From the NCBI GenBank assembly GCA_021793095.1, contig JAJYTK010000022.1:1-9326 (forward strand): a stretch of 9,326 nucleotides of DNA. The letters are read 5' to 3'. The DNA is from Pseudomonadota bacterium (GTDB lineage Bacteria; Pseudomonadota; Gammaproteobacteria; Burkholderiales; Burkholderiaceae_B). The notes beneath the pieces were generated by a model. It was not told the DNA's origin. It was given only the letters and a program-made list of their open reading frames with translations, and made no database searches. Below, in pieces: positions 1 to 6,476 of the stretch (position 1 is the first letter of the stretch; every line of letters begins with the position of its first letter). The position numbers were made by a program, and so were the translations under genes.

Positions 1-1672
1 ATCTCCCACCTTTGACGTTTAAGTTGCCGACCAAGGTATTGAGCATGCCAATGGCATAAGCAGTATAAAAGCCGGCGCCACTCATGGTGCCCCCGTGCGC
101 ATCGGCAACCGCTTGGGCGCCATAGCTGCTAAATTCGCGGGCTAAGCCTTGGATTTCCTCAACAGAAACGCCACACTGCTCACTGTATTCCTCATAGCTC
201 ATCTGTTGGGCTTCAGCCAATAGTTTGCTCAAAGAGCTGCATACCTTGATGGGCTGTTCCCCTAGGTTAACCGCATCTACTGTGCGTTCTACGAAAAGCT
301 CTGCTGGCTGATCAATGGTGTGCGGCGCCAAGCTGCCATCTGCGCGCTGAACAATGAATACATCTGTTTCCTCGCCATCTTCGGTGCTTTCTACGGGCCA
401 ACCAAGATCGCTGCCTTTTAAAAAGGTGCCATAACGTGGGTGTTCAGGATCATTAATCAGTAGATGAGTGGCATTGGTCCAGGAGGTCAATCCGGCCGCT
501 TTCATTGCCTGCATACTGGGTTGAGAGAGGACCTCTTGATTGAAGCTCTTGTTTTCGAGCATCCAGCGGATCATTCCCAAGCAAAGCGCTAAGTCAGAAG
601 CCGGTTTGACCGCAATCCAGCGGTTATGTGTGCCGGCTGCCAAACTGGAAGAGGTCGGCAAAATAGGAGACACCACCACATAGTTAAAGGTGTTTTCCTC
701 GCGTGCTCGAGCCTCGGCCAGCTCGCGCCCCTGTCGTTGAAAAGGGTTGCCAGACTGAGCGGGTGCTGCCCCGATAAAAAGACCAAAGCGGGCGCTTGTC
801 CAGTCAGGTTTTCCGTGCGGCATGCCGCGTACATCGCCCAAAGCCACCCCAGCCCCGATGCGAAAGGTTTGTCCGCAGTAGGCACCGTGGTTAGAGCGGT
901 TAACTGTACCAAAAGATTGCTCGGCAAAGCGGCGCAGCAAAGGGGTGCGTCCTTCATTACCAGCATCAGTGACAATCAATTGGTTGGAAAGTGGGCCGTA
1001 TTCTGGGTGATCGGGATCGATTAAGGTGTCGCGGTCAAAAATAGCACGCAATCCATCCACATGACCCTCGCCAAAAAGGTCGCCGCCTTCACAGATTTCT
1101 TCTATCAATTGTTCAAAACTGATCTTTTTCCATTTGCCTTCGCCGCGCTTACCAACACGTTTTAAGGGGCTGAGCACGCGATACGGGCTGTTGACCTGTT
1201 GTTGCATGGCATTCCCCCGGGCGCAGGCAGTGGCACGGCCTTCAAGACCGTGCTCTTGGCCCAGGCGTAAAAACACCTCTTCTACGGGCTCATCCATATC
1301 CGCAGGCTGGGTGGTGGCGAGCGGGTGATATGGGTTTCCGGCAATGCGAATGATTTCATTCTCATCTTGATTGACACGGACGCGTACACCACACTGTGTC
1401 CAGCAACCAAGACAAAGTGAGGGGCTAACCACATGCCCAGGCTGTGTTTCCAGCTGTCCTGTGGCGGTATTAATTGCAAACTCAGGGATGCGTGCATTGC
1501 CGCGTACAGCATCCTTGGTGGGGGTGCCCGCGGTGCCTTTTGTGAGCCCGCGTGCGGTTTTAACTAAAGTTTCCCCGTAGCCAGCCGCAAAGGCGGCCAA
1601 ACCACCGGCGGCTAATGCGCCGTGCTTAATTAGTTTGCGTCTATCTTTATTTTGTTGGTCTGAATTGCTCAT
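1..1672 (-). CDS. ttrA: Tetrathionate reductase catalytic subunit A (molybdopterin oxidoreductase), C-terminal part beyond the window
   Basis: Catalytic subunit that reduces tetrathionate to two thiosulfates using electrons from TtrB; periplasmic, bound to bis-molybdopterin guanine dinucleotide. The frame is open without a stop from the ATG at 1672 to the left edge, giving 557 residues of a family usually about 1000 long, so roughly half is present. Residues 10-32 are a Tat-type leader (RRKLIK followed by an Ala/Gly-rich stretch). C87, C90, C94 and C150 fit the N-terminal [4Fe-4S] site, with CLGCWTQCG matching the recalled Salmonella TtrA segment. GKRGEGKW and EGGDLFGEGHVDGLRAI are also TtrA-like. 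C266 in GAYCGQ is the likely molybdenum ligand. It is third in the operon, 60 bases after ttrC, with only a weak GGGA ribosome site. Arsenate and selenate reductase relatives are less likely given the ttrBCA order and close sequence match. Confidence 0.93.
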   Translation of the reverse strand, partial: MSNSDQQNKDRRKLIKHGALAAGGLAAFAAGYGETLVKTARGLTKGTAGTPTKDAVRGNARIPEFAINTATGQLETQPGHVVSPSLCLGCWTQCGVRVRVNQDENEIIRIAGNPYHPLATTQPADMDEPVEEVFLRLGQEHGLEGRATACARGNAMQQQVNSPYRVLSPLKRVGKRGEGKWKKISFEQLIEEICEGGDLFGEGHVDGLRAIFDRDTLIDPDHPEYGPLSNQLIVTDAGNEGRTPLLRRFAEQSFGTVNRSNHGAYCGQTFRIGAGVALGDVRGMPHGKPDWTSARFGLFIGAAPAQSGNPFQRQGRELAEARAREENTFNYVVVSPILPTSSSLAAGTHNRWIAVKPASDLALCLGMIRWMLENKSFNQEVLSQPSMQAMKAAGLTSWTNATHLLINDPEHPRYGTFLKGSDLGWPVESTEDGEETDVFIVQRADGSLAPHTIDQPAELFVERTVDAVNLGEQPIKVCSSLSKLLAEAQQMSYEEYSEQCGVSVEEIQGLAREFSSYGAQAVADAHGGTMSGAGFYTAYAIGMLNTLVGNLNVKGGR

Positions 1673-1732
1673 TGTGTAAATTCCCAAAAATCTGTTTTCC
1701 AAACCGTATGCTGATGATGGCGCTATCGGCCG

Positions 1733-2773
1733 TTATGCGGGCTGGGGGGTCAATGCGTGGGTGCGTGGGAAGCGATATAACAGCCAAGTAAAGGCGGCCA
1801 GTAATGCCACGCATAGTCCAAAGATACCCACCATCCCCATCAGCCCATCGCTATCAAGGGGCATGCTTTGCAAATAAAGCCCCGCACCGTATTTGGGCAC
1901 ACCTTGTACACTCATGAGAATGATCCAACGAAATACCCAGGCAGAGCCCATCATGACCAGAGCGCATAGCAGAGAGTGCCATGGCTGACAAATACGCTCA
2001 GGGCGGGCACTGAGTAAGATCGTTAAAATGAGGGCCAAAATAACAGAACCATAAAGACTACTGCGCCAGGTTGGGTAGGTACTAAAAAGTTCCATTGCGG
2101 CGTTAAAAGATGGCTCGGTCCCTGTGATCCCTGCCAATACCCAGCCACAGGCGCTCATGGCCAGCAATACTAAGGCTGCCAAGCTGAGGCGTCGCATGAG
2201 TCCAGCAGGTAGGGCGCTCAGACCACTAGGTGTCCAACGCGCGACGAGTAGAATAGCGCCCAAGCTGGCCAGCCATCCTGTTAAAGCCAGATTCACAGGC
2301 AGGAAAAATGTATGCCAGAGGGGGCGTGCGCGGATAATCATGACCTCGGCGCCGGTATAGATGAGTACGCTGACTGCAGAAATCAGTAAAAGTATGCTGC
2401 TAAAGCGCAAGAGGCTTTCTTGGTTAAACCACCAGAAAACGCCGTAAAGCAAAGAAAGCAATACAAATACAGGCAATAAGAATGCGCCAATGGACATCCA
2501 GGACTGCGGACTAAAGTAGGCATAGAAATGCCAAAACCGACCGGGCTGTTGTAGGTCTGCAAATAATGCAATGGGTGCCACTATCGCCGTCACCACCAAG
2601 ACAGTCACCGCCGCTGGCAAGATGCGGCGTGCTGGACTATGGGTATCGGTAAAGCTGATACAGGCGACCGTGATGGCTGTGGTCGTGGCAATGGCAACCA
2701 GGAAAAAGTACTGGACAGCCCAAGGAAGCCAGGCCGCATCATATGCGGGGGTGAGGATTTCAATGATTTTCAT
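1733..2773 (-). CDS. ttrC: Tetrathionate reductase membrane subunit C, NrfD family
   Basis: Integral membrane subunit that oxidises quinol and passes electrons to the iron-sulfur subunit TtrB. The 346-residue product shows about nine hydrophobic helices, near residues 16-39, 52-73, 92-116, 123-146, 153-178, 194-217, 238-256, 267-289 and 309-334. This matches the size and topology of Salmonella TtrC (about 340 residues, nine helices) and differs from eight-helix PsrC types. The segment DLQQPGRFWHFYAYFSPQSW after helix 2 has the NrfD/PsrC-like Asp-Leu-x-x-Pro-x-Arg and Ser-Pro-x-Ser-Trp pattern near the quinol site. The start at 2773 follows a good GGAG ribosome site at 6-base spacing and lies 12 bases after the ttrB stop, so the two are cotranscribed and probably translationally coupled. 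No cleavable signal peptide is seen. Confidence 0.92.
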   Translation of the reverse strand: MKIIEILTPAYDAAWLPWAVQYFFLVAIATTTAITVACISFTDTHSPARRILPAAVTVLVVTAIVAPIALFADLQQPGRFWHFYAYFSPQSWMSIGAFLLPVFVLLSLLYGVFWWFNQESLLRFSSILLLISAVSVLIYTGAEVMIIRARPLWHTFFLPVNLALTGWLASLGAILLVARWTPSGLSALPAGLMRRLSLAALVLLAMSACGWVLAGITGTEPSFNAAMELFSTYPTWRSSLYGSVILALILTILLSARPERICQPWHSLLCALVMMGSAWVFRWIILMSVQGVPKYGAGLYLQSMPLDSDGLMGMVGIFGLCVALLAAFTWLLYRFPRTHALTPQPA

Positions 2774-2785
2774 CTTGGGCTCCTT

Positions 2786-3559
2786 TTAAAGTTCAGTGAC
2801 CAGGCGAACACTGGTTTGGCCCTCGACGCCATCGACAAAGTCATCAGGCAGGCCAATATAAAATACGCGGGGTTGGGTATTCATATCTGGCTTGAGGACT
2901 TTGATATCGTCTTTGTTTTCGCGTAGCACTTGATTAATGGTGCTGTCAGGGTCATTGAGATCACCAATAATGCGTGCGCCACCGATGCAGGTTTCTACAC
3001 AGGCAGGCAGCAGATTGACCTCTAAGCGGTGCTCACAAAAGGTGCATTTATCAGCTGTTTTGGTCTCTTCGTTGATAAAGCGCGCATCGTAGGGGCAGGC
3101 TTGCACACAGTAAGCGCAGCCCACACAGCGTTCGTTATCAACGAGCACAATACCGTCCTCGCGTTGGAAGGTCGCCTCTACCGGGCAGACGGGGACACAG
3201 GGAGGGTTATCACAGTGGTTGCATAGCCGCGGTAGGTTGAACATGGCGGGCTGGTCGCCGTCATAGTCCTCAACCTCGTATTGCAGCACAGTGGTCCTGA
3301 ATTGGCCGATGGGGGGTAAGTTTTCGACGGAACAGCTGACGGTGCATGCTTGGCAGCCAATGCATTTGCGCAAATCAATGACCATGGCAAAGCGTTTACC
3401 ATCAATGCCTGGGCGACGTTGAGGTTGCTCATTGATTTGAGCGCTGACCGGTTGAATGGGGATGACCGTGGCGGTCGCCCCTAATCCAAGTAATTGTTTT
3501 AAAAAGCCCCGTTTACCTTTTTGAGGGAGGTCGGGTGTGTGTTCTTTTGGGTAAGGCAT
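2786..3559 (-). CDS. ttrB: Tetrathionate reductase iron-sulfur subunit B
   Basis: Electron-transfer subunit between TtrC and TtrA, exported to the periplasmic face of the membrane. The 257-residue product has four cysteine clusters for four [4Fe-4S] centres: C66/C69/C72/C76, C113/C116/C121/C125, C145/C148/C151/C155 and C172/C175/C187/C191. The segments LCNHCDNPPCVPVCP and CVGCAYCVQACPYDARFI match recalled Salmonella TtrB almost residue for residue. Residues 14-41 form a Tat signal in which the twin arginine is Lys-Arg (GKRGFLK), the same exception known for Salmonella TtrB. It is the first gene of the ttrBCA operon. AAGGA lies 7 bases before the ATG. An FNR-like box sits 79 bases upstream of the start codon. 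Confidence 0.95.
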   Translation of the reverse strand: MPYPKEHTPDLPQKGKRGFLKQLLGLGATATVIPIQPVSAQINEQPQRRPGIDGKRFAMVIDLRKCIGCQACTVSCSVENLPPIGQFRTTVLQYEVEDYDGDQPAMFNLPRLCNHCDNPPCVPVCPVEATFQREDGIVLVDNERCVGCAYCVQACPYDARFINEETKTADKCTFCEHRLEVNLLPACVETCIGGARIIGDLNDPDSTINQVLRENKDDIKVLKPDMNTQPRVFYIGLPDDFVDGVEGQTSVRLVTEL

Positions 3560-3604
3560 ACGACATTCCTTTTTGAAGCAGCATAAAACATATCTAAACC
3601 CTGG

Positions 3605-3615
3605 TTATAAGCATA
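3605..3615 (-). promoter_or_regulatory. Candidate -10 elements of the ttrBCA promoter
   Basis: Reading the minus strand, TATGCT occupies 3615-3610 and TTATAA, preceded by TG plus one base, occupies 3610-3605. The first would put transcription start near 3603, with the upstream FNR-like box centred at -41.5, the classic class II activator position. The second has an extended -10 look and would put the box near -46.5. Either gives a 5' leader of roughly 40 bases before ttrB. No TTGACA-like -35 is visible, as expected for an activator-dependent promoter. This is inferred from spacing only. Confidence 0.5.
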
Positions 3616-3637
3616 TACACAAAAAAACTAAGGCCGA

Positions 3638-3651
3638 TTGAGTTATATCAA
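3638..3651 (-). promoter_or_regulatory. FNR/Anr-type binding site upstream of ttrB
   Basis: On the minus strand the sequence is TTGATATAACTCAA, matching the FNR consensus TTGAT-N4-ATCAA at 9 of 10 defined positions (C for A at the start of the second half-site). It lies in the 216-base gap between the deoxyribosyltransferase gene and ttrB, at class II distance from a -10-like TATGCT. FNR control of ttr genes is known in Salmonella, so an oxygen-limited switch for this operon is a well-supported inference. No second FNR site or clear TtrR site was recognised. Confidence 0.72.
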
Positions 3652-3775
3652 GCCAAAGGATAACCACAAAGAAAGTATGGGTTTTATGTCTGGTATGTTG
3701 TTTTAAAGGTGTCGTTAAGCCACAAAAAGAGGGCTTTTTATTATTGAGAGTGAGCGATAAATGAGGAGTGAGAAA

Positions 3776-4273
3776 TTAGTCGTACCACTTTTTTTGTAAG
3801 GCCAGCAAAGCCTCTAATACGCCACCCGAAACGACCTCACAGGGGATGCTGAGCATGAGGTTGAGGGGTAGGTTAAAGTCTTCGACCATGTAGCCGCTTT
3901 GATCGACCCATTGCTCTCGGACCTGATCGTAGTAAACAGGGCCATAGAACTTTTCAACGGTTTTAACGGTGGTGAGTGGCTCTTGGATATAGATGACGAC
4001 GGGTTTGCCCAATGCCACTGCATAACCAATCTCAAATACAGTACCCGAATCGGGCTCGGCCCCCCGAAAGGGGTTGGCGTTAGCAATGACTGCGTCAGCC
4101 TGTTGGATTAATTCGACATTGTGCTGATAGATGCTTTGTGCGGTGGGTTCTACCTGATCAACAGGGTGTAAGGGTTCAAACCCGTGCATGCGGCATAGGG
4201 ATTTATGTTGTTCCGCCCGTTCGGCGGCATCGCTGGCAAACACATCAGGACCGGCAAGATAAACCTTTTTCAT
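3776..4273 (-). CDS. Nucleoside 2-deoxyribosyltransferase family protein
   Basis: Members of this family move 2-deoxyribose between nucleobases or hydrolyse the N-glycosidic bond of deoxynucleosides or deoxynucleotides; cytosolic, in nucleoside salvage or clean-up. The 165-residue product is one whole domain. YLAGPDVF at residues 5-12 is the N-terminal nucleotide-binding strand and turn. NPFRGAEPDSGTVFEIGYA at 67-85 contains D75 and the predicted nucleophile E81. The segment around N138 (LPLNLMLS) closes the active site. The ATG at 4273 is the first codon of the conserved KKVYLAGP start and follows a G-rich stretch (GGGGG, about 6 bases upstream) that is a modest ribosome site. It stands alone, 216 bases upstream of ttrB. 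The exact substrate, base exchange or DNPH1-like hydrolysis of 5'-monophosphates, cannot be decided from sequence. Confidence 0.87.
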   Translation of the reverse strand: MKKVYLAGPDVFASDAAERAEQHKSLCRMHGFEPLHPVDQVEPTAQSIYQHNVELIQQADAVIANANPFRGAEPDSGTVFEIGYAVALGKPVVIYIQEPLTTVKTVEKFYGPVYYDQVREQWVDQSGYMVEDFNLPLNLMLSIPCEVVSGGVLEALLALQKKWYD

Positions 4274-4318
4274 GGTGCCCCCAAATGATGAAAAGGTAAA
4301 TTTAAATTAGCCGCTATT

Positions 4319-4344
4319 TTGCCCTCAGGCTTGGGCAAGGGCAA
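4319..4344 (-). other. Hairpin in the leader of the deoxyribosyltransferase gene
   Basis: On the minus strand TTGCCCT pairs with AGGGCAA, a 7-base stem with a 12-base loop. The loop carries a second TTGCCC-like copy, so a shorter alternative 6-base stem can form. It starts 46 bases before the ATG at 4273. No run of U follows, so it is not a normal terminator. The rest of the 194-base gap (4274-4467) is AT-rich and holds only this hairpin and the stem at 4439-4454; no gene is seen there. Any regulatory role is speculative. Confidence 0.35.
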
Positions 4345-4438
4345 GTCGAGCGTGAAAAAGTGTTCAGTTGGGACAGGAATAAATTAAAAGGAAAGATTAA
4401 AGAGGAGGGGTTAAAGAATCAGCAAACAGCGGTTAATA

Positions 4439-4454
4439 GGGGCCAAGAGGCCCC
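4439..4454 (-). terminator. Possible weak terminator after the 87-residue gene
   Basis: A perfect 6-base GC stem (GGGGCC, four-base loop, GGCCCC) starts 13 bases after the stop of the small gene at 4468-4731. In the minus direction it is followed by TATTAACC rather than a clean U-run, so termination efficiency is doubtful. The position immediately after a gene favours a terminator or an mRNA 3'-end stabiliser. Confidence 0.4.
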
Positions 4455-4467
4455 ATGAGTTGAACAC

Positions 4468-4731
4468 CTAGTTGAGGGGTGTATTGGGGACCACGTGATG
4501 AATGTCTTGTAAGCGGAAACGCATACGCAGACGGCGACCATGGACTGGGTCTTGGGCATCTGCGGTAAAAGTTTTGCTGCCAAAAAGATAGGCGTTATAG
4601 ATGACCTTGGCGGCAATCTTGGGCCCATTTTTAGGCTGCACATAAACAGTATCACCCAAACGAATGTCGTTGTGATTCAAATGTTGATGCTCGGGACGAG
4701 CAACGAGATCAGTAGGATACATTATTTTCAT
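4468..4731 (-). CDS. Hypothetical 87-residue protein, unknown function
   Basis: I do not recognise this protein. The gene is convincing because a strong ribosome site (AAAAAAGGAG, then 6 bases) precedes the ATG at 4731 and a stem-loop follows its stop. The product has no membrane segment, signal peptide or cysteine. It is moderately basic, with RRLRMRFR near residues 66-73. Residues about 24-52 (RLGDTVYVQPKNGPKIAAKVIYNAYLFG) read like a small beta-barrel of the SH3 or Tudor type, with a Gly-Asp turn followed by alternating hydrophobic strands, but this is only a pattern impression. Upstream lie a roughly 160-base leader and a consensus extended -10 under a large palindrome, so it may be a regulated stand-alone gene. 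Confidence 0.78.
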   Translation of the reverse strand: MKIMYPTDLVARPEHQHLNHNDIRLGDTVYVQPKNGPKIAAKVIYNAYLFGSKTFTADAQDPVHGRRLRMRFRLQDIHHVVPNTPLN

Positions 4732-4787
4732 TGTTGCTCCTTTTTTATATTGGAATTGTGTTTATCTAATTGTCTGCCCCCGTGTTG

Positions 4788-4801
4788 ACAGCTGCAGCTG
4801 T
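4788..4801. repeat. Perfect 14-base palindrome in the leader of the 87-residue gene
   Basis: ACAGCTGCAGCTGT is its own reverse complement. It lies 57 bases upstream of the small gene's start codon, inside the proposed leader transcript. It could be an operator for a dimeric regulator or an RNA hairpin, though a spacerless palindrome folds poorly. It abuts a TTGACA on the plus strand at 4785-4790 that has no matching -10. Confidence 0.45.
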
Positions 4802-4901
4802 TGCCGCGAAATAAATAAGCCTTTTGAGTAATAATTTTTAGGCGGCTGCGGGGCGCTTTACGATGTATTTGGAGCGCGTGGATAACGCAAAATATCTATT
4901 A

Positions 4902-4910
4902 ATTATAACA
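4902..4910 (-). promoter_or_regulatory. Consensus extended -10 promoter element
   Basis: The minus strand reads TGTTATAAT, the full extended -10 (TG, one base, TATAAT). Transcription would start near the A at 4895 and run toward the 87-residue gene, giving a leader of about 164 bases. The hexamer 17 bases upstream (GGTGCT) is a poor -35, which fits either extended -10 recognition or dependence on an activator at the adjacent palindrome. The 4732-5027 gap contains no gene that I can support. Confidence 0.55.
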
Positions 4911-4927
4911 TCCTTTTGGCTTTCAGC

Positions 4928-4947
4928 ACCTAGTATAAATACTAGGT
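4928..4947. promoter_or_regulatory. Perfect 9-2-9 inverted repeat, probable operator
   Basis: ACCTAGTAT, two bases, then ATACTAGGT forms an exact inverted repeat. Its centre is at about -42.5 relative to the start predicted from the extended -10 at 4902-4910, the usual place for an activator overlapping the -35. The imperfectly spaced flanks AGCAC (4925-4929) and GTGCT (4957-4961) add a second, wider inversion. No U-run follows in either direction, so it is not a terminator. The regulator is not identifiable from the window. Confidence 0.55.
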
Positions 4948-5027
4948 ACGCAGGCTGTGCTAAGCAGAGGCGCGCCGGGAAAGAGGGGCGTGAAATAAGC
5001 TTGATTAGTTAAGCCGTCAATAGATTT

Positions 5028-5618
5028 TTAATAGCCAGGGCTAAGGTTCAGTATCTGTACCTCTTTTGCTAGGGGGATTGAGGCACCGATACGGGCATAG
5101 GTTTGCGTAATTTCCTGACTAAAACATACCAGTAAAACGGTGCGGACATGATGGCTTTTTTGAAGGGCCTGTGTCAGAGTGTTGAGAGCAATTTCTGTCG
5201 CCGCTGCTAAAGGGAAAGCAAAAATGCCTACCGAAATCGCCGGTATGGACACACTACGCAGACCCAGTTCGTCGGCGACTTGAATGACGTTTTGGTAGGT
5301 GGTTGCGAGTTGTTCAGCCTCTTTGTGCTGACCGCCTTGCCACCGAGGGCCGACCGCATGCAGGATATAACGCGCGAGCAGTTGCCCCGCTGAGGTAGGT
5401 ATGACGGCCCCAGCGGATTGTTCGCCGTGGGCGTTATAGTATTGCAGGCAGGCATCAGCCACGGTGGGGCCGGCGGCCTGGTGGATGGCACCACTGACCC
5501 CGCCACCGGGCAATAAGGTTTCGTTGGCTGAGTTAACGATGGCATCGGCCGCAATGGTGGTAATGTCGCCGTGTAAAATGGCGATGGTTTTATGGTTGTT
5601 CATTGATGATGTCGTCAT
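5028..5618 (-). CDS. Macro-domain protein, putative O-acetyl-ADP-ribose / ADP-ribose adduct hydrolase
   Basis: Macro domains bind ADP-ribose; bacterial stand-alone forms remove ADP-ribose from proteins or nucleic acids, or deacetylate O-acetyl-ADP-ribose, in the cytosol. The 196-residue product is a single domain. GDIT is at residues 17-20, VNSANETLLPGGGVSGAIHQAAG at 28-50 gives the adenosine- and distal-ribose-binding loops with N29 and N32, and SIPAISVGIFAFP is the diphosphate loop. Where MacroD/YmdB hydrolases have Asp after GGGV this protein has S42, so its activity may differ. GAGG 9 bases before the ATG at 5618 supports that start over the internal Met6. It is divergent from the acetyltransferase gene, with only 27 bases between the two starts. 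No DarT-like toxin is adjacent. Confidence 0.9.
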   Translation of the reverse strand: MTTSSMNNHKTIAILHGDITTIAADAIVNSANETLLPGGGVSGAIHQAAGPTVADACLQYYNAHGEQSAGAVIPTSAGQLLARYILHAVGPRWQGGQHKEAEQLATTYQNVIQVADELGLRSVSIPAISVGIFAFPLAAATEIALNTLTQALQKSHHVRTVLLVCFSQEITQTYARIGASIPLAKEVQILNLSPGY

Positions 5619-5645
5619 GGCTCACGTCCTCAACTCATAGCTATT

Positions 5646-6476
5646 ATGAATAATCTAACAAATTCTATTTTAGATGCTTATTTGCGGCGCATTAATTATG
5701 AAGGACCCTTAGGCCTTGATGCGCGTACGTTGTCTGCTTTGACACTGGCCCATAGCCAAAGCATCGCCTTTGAGAATATTGATGTTCTTTTGGGTCATGA
5801 GATCAGTTTGCGTCCCGACGAAATTGTGCGTAAATTGATTACGCAGCGACGTGGGGGCTATTGTTTTGAACAAAATTTATTGTTTTTATGGGTATTGCGC
5901 TTTTTGGGGTTTAGTGCTCAACCGGGTGGGGGGCGCGTACGCTTAGGGCTTGATGATCGTGCCCAAGTGCCTGCGCGGACCCATTTGTTTTGCTTGATCG
6001 ATCTTAATGGACAGCGCTGGTTCAGTGATGTGGGCTTTGGGTCTTATTCTTTGACTGCAGCGTTGTTACTGCAGGGGTTGACGCCGCAGCCAACGCCCCA
6101 TGGTGTGCGGCGGTTTGAGCCTCAAGGTGATCGTTGGTTTTATCAGGCTCAGACAGATGAGCAGTGGCAAGACCTTTATGAATTTAATCCACATGAGATC
6201 ATGCACCCAGCCGATCAAAAGGTCGCTAATTGGTACACCCAAACGCACGCAGATACTCATTTTACTTATCAGTTATCCGTTTCACGGGCCTTGCCTGGTG
6301 GAGGCCGGGCAGCATTGCTTAATCGGCGTTTACGGCAGGTAGATAGCGATGGCAACGAAGAGTTATATGAAATTGCCCATGCTCGACAGCTCGCTGAGGT
6401 GCTCGAAGACGTATTTTTATTAAATGCTGCATCAGTAGCGAAACCTTTATGGAAAAAAATCAGGTCAACAGAATGA
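5646..6476 (+). CDS. nat: Arylamine N-acetyltransferase
   Basis: Transfers an acetyl or other acyl group from its CoA ester to arylamines, hydrazines or arylhydroxylamines by a ping-pong mechanism; cytosolic. The 276-residue length is typical. The cysteine-protease-like triad is visible: C73 in RRGGYCFEQN, H113 in RTHLFCLI and D128 in DVGFGSYS. The AFENIDVLLG segment at residues 41-50 is the conserved PFEN-like region, and the C-terminal third is the usual lid and beta-barrel region. No clear ribosome site precedes the ATG at 5646, but no other start fits and homology-like sequence (ILDAYLRRINYEGP) begins soon after. It overlaps the downstream glycosylase by ATGA, so the two form one transcript. 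Its promoter must lie mostly inside the divergent macro gene. The natural substrate is unknown. Confidence 0.93.
   Translation: MNNLTNSILDAYLRRINYEGPLGLDARTLSALTLAHSQSIAFENIDVLLGHEISLRPDEIVRKLITQRRGGYCFEQNLLFLWVLRFLGFSAQPGGGRVRLGLDDRAQVPARTHLFCLIDLNGQRWFSDVGFGSYSLTAALLLQGLTPQPTPHGVRRFEPQGDRWFYQAQTDEQWQDLYEFNPHEIMHPADQKVANWYTQTHADTHFTYQLSVSRALPGGGRAALLNRRLRQVDSDGNEELYEIAHARQLAEVLEDVFLLNAASVAKPLWKKIRSTE

Noticed and set aside
626..1024. Plus-strand open frame antisense to ttrA
   Set aside because: The minus strand is open without interruption from 1672 to the edge and encodes recognisable TtrA motifs; the plus frame has no known motif.
1..3559. Polysulfide, thiosulfate, arsenate or selenate reductase operon instead of tetrathionate reductase
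   Set aside because: The B-C-A gene order, KR Tat signal in TtrB, nine-helix TtrC and close match of TtrA and TtrB segments to recalled Salmonella sequences all favour ttr.
3717..3743. Hairpin AAGCC/GGCTT followed by a T-rich tail on the plus strand
   Set aside because: It reads as a weak terminator only on the plus strand, where no gene leads into it; on the minus strand no U-run follows. The stem is just five pairs.
4540..4788. Plus-strand 82-residue open frame overlapping the 87-residue gene
   Set aside because: It has no ribosome site and covers the minus-strand gene's strong Shine-Dalgarno and coding region; it is a shadow frame.
4785..4813. TTGACA on the plus strand as a promoter -35
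   Set aside because: No acceptable -10 lies 16-18 bases downstream (GAAATA at best), and the nearest plus-strand gene starts at 5646.
4979..5020. Minus-strand TTGACG with TATTTC 17 bases downstream as a promoter after the macro gene
   Set aside because: The -10 matches at only three positions, and the extended -10 at 4902-4910 is a much better candidate for the same downstream gene.
5028..5618. Macro protein as the DarG antitoxin of a DarTG system
   Set aside because: No DarT-like ADP-ribosyltransferase gene is adjacent, the protein is a single short macro domain, and the neighbours are an acetyltransferase and an unrelated small protein.
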